Below are positions 24,520-32,750 of a stretch of DNA of 64,000 nucleotides, piece by piece. A program made the translations under genes and the position numbers. Every line of letters starts with the position of its first letter. Position 1 is the first letter of the stretch. The notes below the pieces were generated by a model. The model saw only the letters and a program-made list of their open reading frames with translations. It had not been told where the DNA came from and made no database searches. The DNA is taken from contig NZ_BCXD01000013.1 of NCBI RefSeq assembly GCF_001894925.1, positions 62,001 through 126,000 on the forward strand. Reading direction: 5' to 3'. This DNA is from Rhodococcus rhodnii NBRC 100604 (GTDB lineage Bacteria; Actinomycetota; Actinomycetes; Mycobacteriales; Mycobacteriaceae).

Positions 24520-25387
24520 TGTGGCAGCAGAAGATCGCGGTGCCGGGGAAGATCGCGCCGCGCAGTGGGCTCCACTGCCCCCACTCGCGGTCGAGATGCT
24601 CGGGCCATTCCGGTTCGACGACGTCGTCGAGGACCAGCCCTGCGGCCACGATGTCACGGACGCGGTCGCCCATCGTCCGATGGTGTTCGACGTACACCGG
24701 CGTGCCGGCCTCGTCGACCTCGACGTACGGGGACCGGTCGAAGTACGGAAAGCGCGCGACGAGGCCGTCGGGGCCGGGGTCGTCGGCGAAGATCCACCGC
24801 ATCGGGTGATTGATCGAGAACACCCAGCGCCCGCCCGGGCGCAGGACGCGTGCCACCTCGGCCATCACCGCTCCGGGGTCCGCGACGAACGGAACTCCAC
24901 CGAAAGCCGAACATGCGTCGTCGAAGCTCGCGTCGGCGAAGGGCAGCGACTCGGCGTCCGCCTGGACGAGGGGGACCTGCGGGCCTCCCCGCCGCATCGC
25001 GGCGACTCCCCGCGCCAGCATCCCCATCGACAGATCGAGGCCGACGGGGTGTGCGCCGTGTGCCGCGAGCCAGCGCGAACACGGCGCCGAGCCGCAACCG
25101 ACCTCGAGGATGCGCTTGCCGGCGACGTCGCCCAGCAGATGGTGATCGCCCTCGTGCAGGCCCTCGGGGCACCACACGAACTCGCCTTCGGGGGAGTCGG
25201 CGCCGAGGAAGCCGCCGTGCGTACGGTGGTAGTCGCCGGCGTCGGCGTCCCACCACATCCGGCTCGCGCGGCGGCTCTGCCGCGAGTCGACGCGAATCCG
25301 CGCGACGCGCGTCTCACCGAGCGCCACCTCGGCCTCGTGGTGCCGTCCGGTGGCGGGGTCGCCCGTGGCCCCGTGGTCGGTGCTCAT
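24509..25387 (-). CDS. Class I SAM-dependent methyltransferase
   Basis: A 292-residue enzyme with the Rossmann-like methyltransferase core. Motif I is ILEVGCGSAPCSRWL, the acidic residue binding the SAM ribose is in PVGLDLSMGML, motif II lies in VQADAESLPFADASFDDACSAFG, and motif III in VARVLRPGGRWVFSINHP. The first 35 residues are charged, and the WWDADAGDYHRTHGGFLG segment before motif I is the SAM-lid region. The substrate is unknown. The TGA-side end (AIFCCHKPG) has two cysteines. The ATG at 25387 is six bases after TACTGT, a -10-like box, suggesting a leaderless transcript. It is divergent from rpsA. Confidence 0.9.
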   Translation of the reverse strand: MSTDHGATGDPATGRHHEAEVALGETRVARIRVDSRQSRRASRMWWDADAGDYHRTHGGFLGADSPEGEFVWCPEGLHEGDHHLLGDVAGKRILEVGCGSAPCSRWLAAHGAHPVGLDLSMGMLARGVAAMRRGGPQVPLVQADAESLPFADASFDDACSAFGGVPFVADPGAVMAEVARVLRPGGRWVFSINHPMRWIFADDPGPDGLVARFPYFDRSPYVEVDEAGTPVYVEHHRTMGDRVRDIVAAGLVLDDVVEPEWPEHLDREWGQWSPLRGAIFPGTAIFCCHKPG

Positions 25388-25393
25388 CGCTCG

Positions 25394-25399
25394 ACAGTA
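25394..25399 (-). promoter_or_regulatory. -10 box of methyltransferase gene, leaderless spacing
   Basis: On the minus strand TACTGT is followed by six bases and the ATG at 25387. There is no Shine-Dalgarno between them, so transcription probably begins at the start codon. Confidence 0.5.
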
Positions 25400-25432
25400 G
25401 CCCGGCTCGGCGCGACCGCCGTGCGGGGTGGT

Positions 25433-25462
25433 TTGCCGGAGCGGAGAACGACCGCGTAGGCT
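25433..25462 (+). promoter_or_regulatory. Candidate rpsA promoter
   Basis: TTGCCG (25433-25438), an 18-base spacer and TAGGCT (25457-25462) fit the actinobacterial housekeeping consensus. Transcription from about 25469 would give a 5' leader of roughly 215 bases before the rpsA ATG. The region 25388-25683 holds no convincing ORF. Confidence 0.5.
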
Positions 25463-25683
25463 GTGTCACGCGAGTGTCGACCGGCGTGTATCCGCTGTGG
25501 GTTCCGACGTGCTGCGGCTTCCGGCGTGCGCACTCGTAGCATCCTCGATCGGGCGGGAACCTTTTTCGCATTCGTATCGGTGTGCTCGGTTCGATCGGGT
25601 GTGCAGTGCACGTGCGCCCGTCGAGCGCAACGTCCAGCAGAACTCCATCAACCGACTACAACGTGTCCGGAGCAACTCACCAC

Positions 25684-27153
25684 ATGCCCTCCACCACCGT
25701 CACCTCGCCGCAGGTAGCCGTCAACGACATCGGCTCCGCCGAGGACTTCCTCGCCGCCATCGACAAGACGATCAAGTACTTCAACGATGGCGACATCGTC
25801 GAAGGCACGATCGTCAAGGTCGATCGTGACGAGGTCCTTCTCGACATCGGGTACAAGACCGAAGGTGTCATCCCTTCCCGCGAACTGTCCATCAAGCACG
25901 ACGTCGACCCCAACGAGGTCGTTTCCGTGGGCGATGAGGTCGAAGCCCTGGTCCTCACCAAGGAGGACAAGGAAGGCCGCCTGATCCTGTCGAAGAAGCG
26001 GGCGCAGTACGAGCGCGCGTGGGGCACGATCGAGGAGCTCAAGGAGAAGGACGAGGCCGTCAAGGGCACCGTCATCGAGGTCGTCAAGGGCGGCCTGATC
26101 CTCGACATCGGCCTCCGCGGCTTCCTCCCGGCATCGCTCGTCGAGATGCGTCGCGTCCGCGACCTCCAGCCGTACGTCGGCAAGGAGATCGAGGCGAAGA
26201 TCATCGAGCTCGACAAGAACCGCAACAACGTCGTCCTCTCGCGCCGCGCATGGCTCGAGCAGACGCAGTCCGAGGTGCGCAGCGAGTTCCTGCACCAGCT
26301 CCAGAAGGGCCAGGTCCGCAAGGGCGTCGTGTCCTCGATCGTCAACTTCGGCGCGTTCGTCGATCTCGGCGGTGTCGACGGCCTGGTGCACGTCTCCGAG
26401 CTGTCCTGGAAGCACATCGACCACCCGTCCGAGGTCGTCGAGGTCGGCAACGAGGTCACCGTCGAGGTTCTCGACGTCGATCTCGACCGCGAGCGTGTCT
26501 CCCTGTCGCTCAAGGCGACGCAGGAAGACCCGTGGCGTCAGTTCGCCCGCACCCACGCGATCGGCCAGATCGTGCCGGGCAAGGTCACCAAGCTCGTTCC
26601 GTTCGGCGCGTTCGTTCGCGTCGAGGAGGGCATCGAGGGCCTCGTGCACATCTCCGAGCTGGCCGAGCGCCACGTCGAGGTCCCGGACCAGGTCGTCTCC
26701 GTCGGCGACGACGCGATGGTCAAGGTCATCGACATCGACCTCGAGCGTCGCCGTATCTCGCTGTCGCTGAAGCAGGCGAACGAGGACTACAACGCCGAGT
26801 TCGACCCGTCGAAGTACGGCATGGCCGACAGCTACGACGAGCAGGGCAACTACATCTTCCCCGAGGGCTTCGATCCCGAGACCAACGAATGGCTCGAGGG
26901 CTACGAGAAGCAGCGCGAGGAGTGGGAGAACCGCTACGCCGAGGCGGAGCGTCGCCACAAGATGCACACCGCGCAGATGGAGAAGATGGCTGCCGACGAG
27001 GCCGCCGAGGCCGCGAACGCCGCAGCCGGCTACTCCTCGGAGTCCGGTGCCGCGCAGCAGACCAGCAGCGCGCCGGCCGAGACGACGGGTGGCTCGCTCG
27101 CGAGCGATGCGCAGCTCGCCGCGCTTCGCGAGAAGCTGTCGGGCAACGCCTGA
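25684..27153 (+). CDS. rpsA: 30S ribosomal protein S1
   Basis: A 489-residue RNA-binding protein of the small ribosomal subunit that helps mRNA load. Four S1 domains are seen at about residues 35-105 (GDIVEGTIVKVDRDEVLLDIG), 122-188 (KGTVIEVVKGGLILDIGLRGF), 208-277 (RKGVVSSIVNFGAFVDLGGVDG) and 294-363 (PGKVTKLVPFGAFVRVEEGIEG). Four domains rather than the six of E. coli is the actinobacterial form. A C-terminal low-complexity Ala/Glu/Ser tail follows (residues about 430-475) and the end is AALREKLSGNA. The ATG at 25684 opens the conserved MPSTTVTSPQVAVNDIGS start; the upstream in-frame extension is leader. Confidence 0.97.
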   Translation: MPSTTVTSPQVAVNDIGSAEDFLAAIDKTIKYFNDGDIVEGTIVKVDRDEVLLDIGYKTEGVIPSRELSIKHDVDPNEVVSVGDEVEALVLTKEDKEGRLILSKKRAQYERAWGTIEELKEKDEAVKGTVIEVVKGGLILDIGLRGFLPASLVEMRRVRDLQPYVGKEIEAKIIELDKNRNNVVLSRRAWLEQTQSEVRSEFLHQLQKGQVRKGVVSSIVNFGAFVDLGGVDGLVHVSELSWKHIDHPSEVVEVGNEVTVEVLDVDLDRERVSLSLKATQEDPWRQFARTHAIGQIVPGKVTKLVPFGAFVRVEEGIEGLVHISELAERHVEVPDQVVSVGDDAMVKVIDIDLERRRISLSLKQANEDYNAEFDPSKYGMADSYDEQGNYIFPEGFDPETNEWLEGYEKQREEWENRYAEAERRHKMHTAQMEKMAADEAAEAANAAAGYSSESGAAQQTSSAPAETTGGSLASDAQLAALREKLSGNA

Positions 27154-27164
27154 TCTTCCGATTC

Positions 27165-27207
27165 CACGAACGAACCCCCTGGCCGCCGGTCAGGGGGTTC
27201 GTTCGTG
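27165..27207 (+). terminator. rpsA terminator
   Basis: A perfect 16-bp stem (27165-27180 with 27192-27207) extended by a further near-complete inner stem, beginning 12 bases after the rpsA stop. It is followed by TTCGGAGTTCGTTC, moderately T-rich. It also lies beyond the stop of the small minus-strand gene at 27279, so it can serve both directions. Confidence 0.85.
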
Positions 27208-27278
27208 TTCGGAGTTCGTTCGGTGTGACTGTGCGCTACGGCGGTCCGTCCGTGCGAGGGGGCGTCGCAGAGGCGGCG

Positions 27279-27503
27279 TCAGCCGACCGGCGCGGTCACC
27301 CAGCGCGGGCGCGCCGGTGCGGTGCGCGGACGCACCGCGGATCCGCCGAGCGCCGCGATGCTGTGACGGCCGGGCCTGCGCAGGGCGGCCCACCAGAATC
27401 GGGGGAGGGCGGCCAGAGCCCGCGCGATCTCGGGGATCTCACGGCACGAGACGGTGCCGGCGACGCCGATGCGATGCCGTCCCTGAGTCGGTGCTGTGGT
27501 CAT
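27279..27503 (-). CDS. Hypothetical 74-residue basic protein
   Basis: A small gene in the gap between rpsA and coaE, read opposite to both. The ATG at 27503 has GGAG about seven bases upstream, a proper ribosome-binding site. The product is Arg-rich, with an amphipathic middle (EIPEIARALAALPRFWWAALRRPG) and the tail VRPRTAPARPRWVTAPVG. No signal peptide and no known family. A minus-strand frame continues upstream inside coaE but is a shadow; only this part has its own RBS. It would be divergent from coaE, 136 bases away. Confidence 0.5.
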   Translation of the reverse strand: MTTAPTQGRHRIGVAGTVSCREIPEIARALAALPRFWWAALRRPGRHSIAALGGSAVRPRTAPARPRWVTAPVG

Positions 27504-27639
27504 GGCGAGCTCCGTTCGCGGGGGCCGATTTCCGCGACAGTAACCGAGACGAGGCCGCAGTCCTGGCATTTCGCCCGCGAGTCGGACACACCGAGAGTGC
27601 GGGAGGCCGACCGGACGCGGGTGATGACACACTGACGTC

Positions 27640-28869
27640 GTGCTGAGAATCGGCCTCACGGGAGGCATCGGATCGGGCAAGTCGACGGTGGCGAACGCGC
27701 TCGCGGCGCGCGGCGCCGTCGTGGTGGACGCGGACCGGATCGCGCGCGAGGTGGTCGAGCCGGGAACACCGGGACTGGCGGCGCTCGTCGAGCGGTTCGG
27801 CTCGGAGATCCTCGACGACGAAGGGGCGCTCGACCGGCCCGCCCTCGCCCGTATCGCCTTCGCCGACGACGACTCGCGCACCGCGCTCAACGGCATCGTG
27901 CATCCGCTCGTCGGGGCGCGCACGCAGGAACTCGTCGACGCCGCCGGGCCGGACGACGTCGTCGTGCAGGACATTCCGCTGCTCGTCGAGGGCGGGATGG
28001 CGCCCGCGTTCGCGCTGGTCGTCGTGGTGTGGACGCCCGAGGCGGAGCGGCTGCGGCGGCTCGTCGCACTGCGGGGGATGGACGAGGCCGACGCGCGGAA
28101 CCGTATCGCGGCGCAGGCGAGCGACGAGCAGCGGCGCGCCGTCGCCGACGTGTGGCTCGACAACAGCGGCGCTCCCGGTGCTCTCGACGACACGATCGCG
28201 GAGCTGTGGACGGAGCGGCTCGTGCCGTTCGCACGCAATCTTCGCGACGGCGTCGTCGCGCGCAGCCTGCCGGTGCTCGTGGCGGCCGACCCGGCATGGC
28301 CCGATCAGGCCCGGCGCGTGATCGCGCGCCTGGCGCTCGCGTGCGGCGACGCCGCCGTGCGCATCGACCACATCGGATCGACCGCGGTTCCGGGGGTGCC
28401 GGCCAAGGACGTGATCGACGTGCAGATCACCGTCCGCGACCTCGCCGCCGCAGACGCTCTCGCCATCCCGCTCGCGGAGATCGGCTTCCCGCGGCGTGAC
28501 GACATCGACCGAGACGACCCGAAACCGGCGTATCAGGGCGGCGAGACGGACCCGGCACTATGGGCCAAACGCTTCCACGGTTCGGCGGACCCGGGGCGGC
28601 CGGTCAACGTGCACCTGCGCGTCGACGGCTGGCCGAATCAGGAGTTCGCGCTGCTGATCCGTGACTGGCTGCGCAGCGACGAGTCCGCGCGCGACGAGTA
28701 CGTCGCGGTGAAGGAGCGCGCCGCGGCGGCAGCAGCGGACCTCGCGGATCACACCGAGGCGATTACGGCGTACCTCGACGTGAAGACGCCCTGGTTCGAT
28801 CTCGCGTATCACCGGGCATGGGAGTGGGCGGCCGAGACGGGGTGGACGGCGGCTGCCGCCCCGGAGTGA
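27640..28869 (+). CDS. coaE: Dephospho-CoA kinase fused to a GrpB/UPF0157 domain
   Basis: A 409-residue bifunctional-looking protein. Residues about 1-195 are dephospho-CoA kinase, the last step of CoA synthesis: P-loop GLTGGIGSGKST, DADRIAREVVEPG, and the lid region QDIPLLVEGGMAPAF. Residues about 210-400 are a GrpB/UPF0157 domain of the nucleotidyltransferase superfamily (DHIGSTAVPGVPAKDVIDVQI, NVHLRVDGWPNQEFALLIRDWLR). The same fusion occurs in mycobacteria (Rv1631), where the GrpB part is reported to assist folding of the kinase. The GTG at 27640 lacks an evident Shine-Dalgarno; CACACT sits six bases upstream. Confidence 0.94.
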   Translation: MLRIGLTGGIGSGKSTVANALAARGAVVVDADRIAREVVEPGTPGLAALVERFGSEILDDEGALDRPALARIAFADDDSRTALNGIVHPLVGARTQELVDAAGPDDVVVQDIPLLVEGGMAPAFALVVVVWTPEAERLRRLVALRGMDEADARNRIAAQASDEQRRAVADVWLDNSGAPGALDDTIAELWTERLVPFARNLRDGVVARSLPVLVAADPAWPDQARRVIARLALACGDAAVRIDHIGSTAVPGVPAKDVIDVQITVRDLAAADALAIPLAEIGFPRRDDIDRDDPKPAYQGGETDPALWAKRFHGSADPGRPVNVHLRVDGWPNQEFALLIRDWLRSDESARDEYVAVKERAAAAAADLADHTEAITAYLDVKTPWFDLAYHRAWEWAAETGWTAAAAPE

Positions 28870-28879
28870 CGCCGCGGCC

Positions 28880-29410
28880 TCACGCCCAGTCGATCGGCAT
28901 CCCGAGCGACCGCGTCCACGCGTCGAAGTCGTGGCCGTGGGCCGCGATGCCGTCGGTCGCGCGCATCGCCGTCTCGACGGCGTACGTCGCGGATTCCGCG
29001 TCGAGAAGCCCGCTGCCCGTCGCGTCGAACAACTCGTCGACGTCCAGAACCTCCGTCTCACGCCCAGTGCGGACCACGAGATCGACGTAGAAGTCGACGG
29101 ACGTCCACCGCTGCGGTCCGGGGCGGTAGCGGCCGATGTCGACGTAGCGGTCCTGGTCGCGTTCGTTGCCGGGGGTGAACCGGAAGATCGTCGCCCGCAC
29201 ACCGAGCTCGGGAAGCAGCCAGGACTGCACGTGGTCGAAGGACGGATGGTCGGCGGACCGCGCCATGTAGAGGCCCCACGGCTCGGCCCGGTACTCCGCG
29301 ACCGGACGTACGAATCCCTTGGGGTCGGTGTTCGTCATCGCCTCGAGGTCGAACACCTCGTGCTTGGGCGGGTGGATCGAGTGGCCGGCGGTTCCGGTCG
29401 AACGCGTCAT
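28880..29410 (-). CDS. DUF402 family protein
   Basis: A 176-residue protein of the DUF402/FomD-like fold, orthologous by position to Rv1632c. Recognisable parts are [21 protein letters not shown], a tryptophan-rich centre, [16 protein letters not shown] and DVDELFDA, which carry the acidic residues that bind metal and nucleotide-diphosphate ligands in characterised relatives. The cellular role in Mycobacteriales is not known. The ATG at 29410 (MTRSTGTAG) follows TAGTTT by seven bases, again suggesting a leaderless message; the frame upstream of it is arginine-rich shadow. It is divergent from uvrB. Confidence 0.82.
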   Translation of the reverse strand: MTRSTGTAGHSIHPPKHEVFDLEAMTNTDPKGFVRPVAEYRAEPWGLYMARSADHPSFDHVQSWLLPELGVRATIFRFTPGNERDQDRYVDIGRYRPGPQRWTSVDFYVDLVVRTGRETEVLDVDELFDATGSGLLDAESATYAVETAMRATDGIAAHGHDFDAWTRSLGMPIDWA

Positions 29411-29417
29411 GACGGGG

Positions 29418-29423
29418 AAACTA
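29418..29423 (-). promoter_or_regulatory. -10 box of DUF402 gene, near-leaderless spacing
   Basis: Minus-strand TAGTTT with seven bases to the ATG at 29410 and no Shine-Dalgarno in between. Confidence 0.4.
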
Positions 29424-29477
29424 CCGCTGCGGGGGCGTCGTGGCGCGCGGGCATCCCGGGGTGTCGCCACCTGCGCC

Positions 29478-29492
29478 TACCCTGGAGTCATG
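29478..29492 (+). promoter_or_regulatory. -10 box placing uvrB transcription start at its ATG
   Basis: TACCCT (29478-29483), six bases (GGAGTC), then the uvrB ATG at 29490. The GGAG could act as a Shine-Dalgarno only if transcription began upstream; with this -10 the message would be leaderless. No LexA-type box was found near it. Confidence 0.5.
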
Positions 29493-31646
29493 GCATTCGC
29501 ATCCGAGCATCCCGTGGTCGCGCACTCGGAGTTCCGGCCGATCGGTGAGATCGAGCGCGCCGACTCTCCGTTCCAGGTCGTCAGCGAGTACGAACCCGCG
29601 GGTGACCAGCCCGCGGCGATCGACGATCTCGAGCGCCGCATCCGCGCGGGCGAGAAGGACATCGTCCTCATGGGTGCCACGGGCACCGGCAAGTCGGCGA
29701 CGACGGCCTGGATGATCGAGCGTGTCCAGCGCCCGACGCTCGTGATGGCACCGAACAAGACCCTCGCGGCGCAGCTCGCGAACGAGCTGCGCGAGATGCT
29801 GCCGAACAACGCCGTCGAGTACTTCGTCTCGTACTACGACTACTACCAGCCCGAGGCGTACATCGCGCAGACGGACACCTACATCGAGAAGGACTCGTCG
29901 ATCAACGACGACGTCGAACGGCTGCGCCACTCGGCCACGTCGGCGCTGTTGTCGCGTCGCGACGTCGTCGTGGTCGCGTCGGTGTCGTGCATCTACGGTC
30001 TCGGCACGCCGCAGTCCTACCTCGATCGGTCGATCCAGCTCGAGGTCGGCGTCGAGGTGCCGCGCGACGCCCTGCTGCGGCTGCTCGTCGACGTCCAGTA
30101 CAACCGCAACGACACCTCGTTCGTCCGCGGCAGCTTCCGTGTCCGCGGCGACACGGTGGAGATCATCCCGTCGTACGAGGAGCTCGCCGTCCGCATCGAG
30201 TTCTTCGGCGACGAGATCGAGGCGCTCTACTATCTGCACCCGCTCACAGGCGACGTCGTGCGGCAGGTCGACTCGCTGCGGATCTTCCCTGCGACGCACT
30301 ACGTCGCGGGGCCCGAACGCATGGAGCGCGCCGTCCGCGACATCGAGACCGAACTCGAGGAGCGGCTCGGCGATCTCGAGAACAAGGGCAAGCTGCTCGA
30401 GGCGCAGCGGCTCCGCATGCGCACCCAGTACGACCTCGAGATGATCAAACAGGTCGGCTTCTGCTCGGGTATCGAGAACTACTCCCGCCACATCGACGGC
30501 CGCGCCGCGGGATCGGCGCCCGCGACGCTCATCGACTACTTTCCCGAGGACTTCCTGCTCGTCATCGACGAGTCGCACGTGACCGTCCCGCAGATCGGTG
30601 CGATGTACGAGGGCGACATGTCGCGCAAGCGCAATCTGGTCGAGTTCGGTTTCCGGCTCCCGTCCGCCGTCGACAATCGCCCGCTCACGTGGGAGGAGTT
30701 CTCGGGTCGCATCGGCCAGACCGTGTACCTGTCGGCGACGCCCGGCAAGTACGAACTCGGCCGCACCGGTGGCGAGTTCGTCGAGCAGGTCATCCGCCCG
30801 ACGGGTCTCGTCGATCCGAAGGTCGTCGTCAAGGAGACCAAGGGGCAGATCGACGATTTGGTCCACGAGATCCGTACGCGCAGCGAGAAGGACGAGCGCG
30901 TGCTCGTCACGACGCTCACCAAGAAGATGGCGGAGGACCTCACCGACTATCTGCTCGAACTCGGCATCCAGGTGCGGTATCTGCACTCGGACATCGACAC
31001 GTTGCGCCGCGTCGAGTTGCTGCGACAGCTGCGGCTCGGCGAGTACGACGTCCTCGTCGGCATCAACCTCCTCCGTGAGGGGCTCGACCTCCCCGAGGTG
31101 TCGCTCGTCGCGATCCTCGACGCCGACAAGGAGGGCTTCCTGCGGAGCCCGACGAGCCTCATCCAGACCATCGGCCGTGCGGCGCGCAACGTGTCGGGCG
31201 AGGTCCACATGTACGCCGACAAGATGACGGACTCGATGTCGTTCGCGATCGAGGAGACCGAGCGCCGCCGCGAGAAGCAGATCGCCTACAACAAGGAGAT
31301 GGGCGTCGATCCGCGGCCGTTGCGCAAGAAGATCGCCGACATCCTCGACCAGGTGTACGTCGAGGCCGAGGACAGCGAGGTCGGTGTCGGTGGGTCGGGA
31401 CGCAACTCCTCTCGTGGACGGCGTGCCCAGGGCGAGCCGGGCCGTGCCGTGTCGGCGGGCATCTACGAGGGCCGCGACACGAAGTCCATGCCGCGCGCCG
31501 AGCTCGCGGACCTCGTCCAGAGCCTCACCGACCAGATGATGAGCGCCGCGCGCGACCTGCAGTTCGAGCTCGCGGGCCGGCTTCGCGACGAGATCGCCGA
31601 TCTCAAGAAGGAGCTGCGCGGCATGGACGCCGCGGGCCTGAAGTAG
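29490..31646 (+). CDS. uvrB: Excinuclease ABC subunit B
   Basis: A 718-residue nucleotide-excision repair helicase. Walker A is GATGTGKSA, the damage-probing beta-hairpin is the [17 protein letters not shown] block, followed by EKDSSINDD; helicase motif II is in [14 protein letters not shown], motifs V-VI in [28 protein letters not shown] and QTIGRAARN. The C-terminal UVR motif ([24 protein letters not shown]) binds UvrC. UvrA delivers it to damage, and UvrC then cuts. The ATG at 29490 gives the normal length; the upstream in-frame part is not conserved-looking. Residues about 625-660 form a Ser/Gly/Arg linker. Confidence 0.97.
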   Translation: MAFASEHPVVAHSEFRPIGEIERADSPFQVVSEYEPAGDQPAAIDDLERRIRAGEKDIVLMGATGTGKSATTAWMIERVQRPTLVMAPNKTLAAQLANELREMLPNNAVEYFVSYYDYYQPEAYIAQTDTYIEKDSSINDDVERLRHSATSALLSRRDVVVVASVSCIYGLGTPQSYLDRSIQLEVGVEVPRDALLRLLVDVQYNRNDTSFVRGSFRVRGDTVEIIPSYEELAVRIEFFGDEIEALYYLHPLTGDVVRQVDSLRIFPATHYVAGPERMERAVRDIETELEERLGDLENKGKLLEAQRLRMRTQYDLEMIKQVGFCSGIENYSRHIDGRAAGSAPATLIDYFPEDFLLVIDESHVTVPQIGAMYEGDMSRKRNLVEFGFRLPSAVDNRPLTWEEFSGRIGQTVYLSATPGKYELGRTGGEFVEQVIRPTGLVDPKVVVKETKGQIDDLVHEIRTRSEKDERVLVTTLTKKMAEDLTDYLLELGIQVRYLHSDIDTLRRVELLRQLRLGEYDVLVGINLLREGLDLPEVSLVAILDADKEGFLRSPTSLIQTIGRAARNVSGEVHMYADKMTDSMSFAIEETERRREKQIAYNKEMGVDPRPLRKKIADILDQVYVEAEDSEVGVGGSGRNSSRGRRAQGEPGRAVSAGIYEGRDTKSMPRAELADLVQSLTDQMMSAARDLQFELAGRLRDEIADLKKELRGMDAAGLK

Positions 31647-31662
31647 ACGGGCGACGAGCCCA

Positions 31663-31692
31663 CCCGGCGTTGTGATGTGTCACAGCGCCGGG
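31663..31692 (+). terminator. Hairpin after uvrB
   Basis: Stem of 7 bp (31663-31669 with 31686-31692) plus an inner 5-bp stem (TGTGA/TCACA) and TGTG loop, 16 bases after the uvrB stop. No U-tract follows. Confidence 0.6.
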
Positions 31693-31772
31693 CCGTGTGG
31701 CGCGGGTACTTTCCCCGTTGCACCCGCTGGCGATAGTCTCACGGGAAATCTCGTGGCAGACAGGAGAAACGA

Positions 31773-32225
31773 ATGAGCGCCTATCGGACCGTGGTCGTGG
31801 GAACGGACGGCTCGGAGTCGTCGTTCCGCGCTGTGGACAAGGCGGCCGAACTCGCCCGTGACGCCGAGGCGAAACTCGTCATCGCGTGCGCGTACTACCC
31901 GGCGGACCCGAAGGAGTCCCAGCAGGCGGCCGACATCCTCGGTGACGAGGCGTACCAGGTCACGGGCTCGACCCCGACCTACGAGATCCTTCGCAGCGCC
32001 CGGGAGCGCGCGACGGACCGTGGCGCGACGTCGATCTCGGAGCGCGCGGTGGTGGGCTCGCCGGTCGAGGCGTTGCTCTCGCTCATCGAGGAGACCGACG
32101 CGGATCTGCTCGTCATCGGCAATCGCGGACTGAACACGCTGACGGGCCGGTTGCTCGGCTCGGTGCCGTCGGACGCCGCGCGCAAGTCGACGTGCGACGT
32201 GCTGATCGTTCACACCGTCAGGTAG
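31773..32225 (+). CDS. Universal stress protein (UspA family, ATP/cAMP-binding type)
   Basis: A 150-residue single-domain USP. The N-terminal strand and Asp are in TVVVGTDGSESSFRAVDKA, and the nucleotide-binding loop is LVIGNRGLNTLTGRLLGSVPSDAARKS, the G-x2-G-x9-G-S/T pattern of ATP-binding members. By position it matches Rv1636, reported as a cAMP-binding USP. It is thought to buffer cAMP or act under stress. AGGAG precedes the ATG at 31773. TAGTCT at 31734-31739 is a plausible -10. Confidence 0.92.
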   Translation: MSAYRTVVVGTDGSESSFRAVDKAAELARDAEAKLVIACAYYPADPKESQQAADILGDEAYQVTGSTPTYEILRSARERATDRGATSISERAVVGSPVEALLSLIEETDADLLVIGNRGLNTLTGRLLGSVPSDAARKSTCDVLIVHTVR

Positions 32226-32242
32226 CAGAGCGAGCGGGGGCG

Positions 32243-32686
32243 TCAGTCGGTGCAGTAGGTCTCGTTCGCACCGTCGACGAGAGTGATCGCGACCCCAGCG
32301 GGATCTCCGGTTCCCGGCACCGCCCACGCGCCCCACTCGTGCAGGTGCGCCGCCACGGTCGCCGGCGGCTCGCCCGCCGCGAGCCGCTCGCACACCCCCG
32401 TCGCGATCGCGGTGAGCGTGGCGGGTGGCGGAACGGCGAGCCCGGCGTCCGAGAGCAGCGAGCGATACCGCACGATGCGGGGATCCTGGTCGGCGGCCGG
32501 GCGTGCCGCCCCGCCCTGCGGTGCCGCCTCGCTCTGCACCGCGGTGGACGCGATCGGGGTGTGCGACGTCGCCGCGGCGTCCGAGGACTCCCGACCCGAA
32601 CACCCCGCGAGAAGTGCGGCGGCGGCACACGCCGCGATACACACCGTCGGGACGCGGCTGCTGGTGCGGAGCGGAAGTGGACGCAT
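32243..32686 (-). CDS. DUF732-type secreted lipoprotein
   Basis: A 147-residue exported protein. Signal peptide with lipobox LLAGC (Cys29), then about 35 Ser/Ala/Thr/Gln-rich residues. The C-terminal half (RYRSLLSDAGLAVPPPATL, GVCERLAAGEPPATVAAHL, YCTD) fits the DUF732 domain common in mycobacteria: a small helical fold with a conserved cysteine pair. Function unknown. It converges with the universal stress gene (17 bases apart) and is read in the same direction as the HelD-like gene upstream of it. Confidence 0.75.
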   Translation of the reverse strand: MRPLPLRTSSRVPTVCIAACAAAALLAGCSGRESSDAAATSHTPIASTAVQSEAAPQGGAARPAADQDPRIVRYRSLLSDAGLAVPPPATLTAIATGVCERLAAGEPPATVAAHLHEWGAWAVPGTGDPAGVAITLVDGANETYCTD

Positions 32687-32750
32687 GATCCTCGGGGGTC
32701 GGTGTCGTCACTCACCGGGACGGGGTGTCACCGGGTCGGTGCACCGAAAC

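Noticed and set aside
29424-29489. LexA/SOS box upstream of uvrB, and the same at uvrA and polA
   Set aside because: No sequence near the GAAC-N4-GTTC form was found in these upstream regions.
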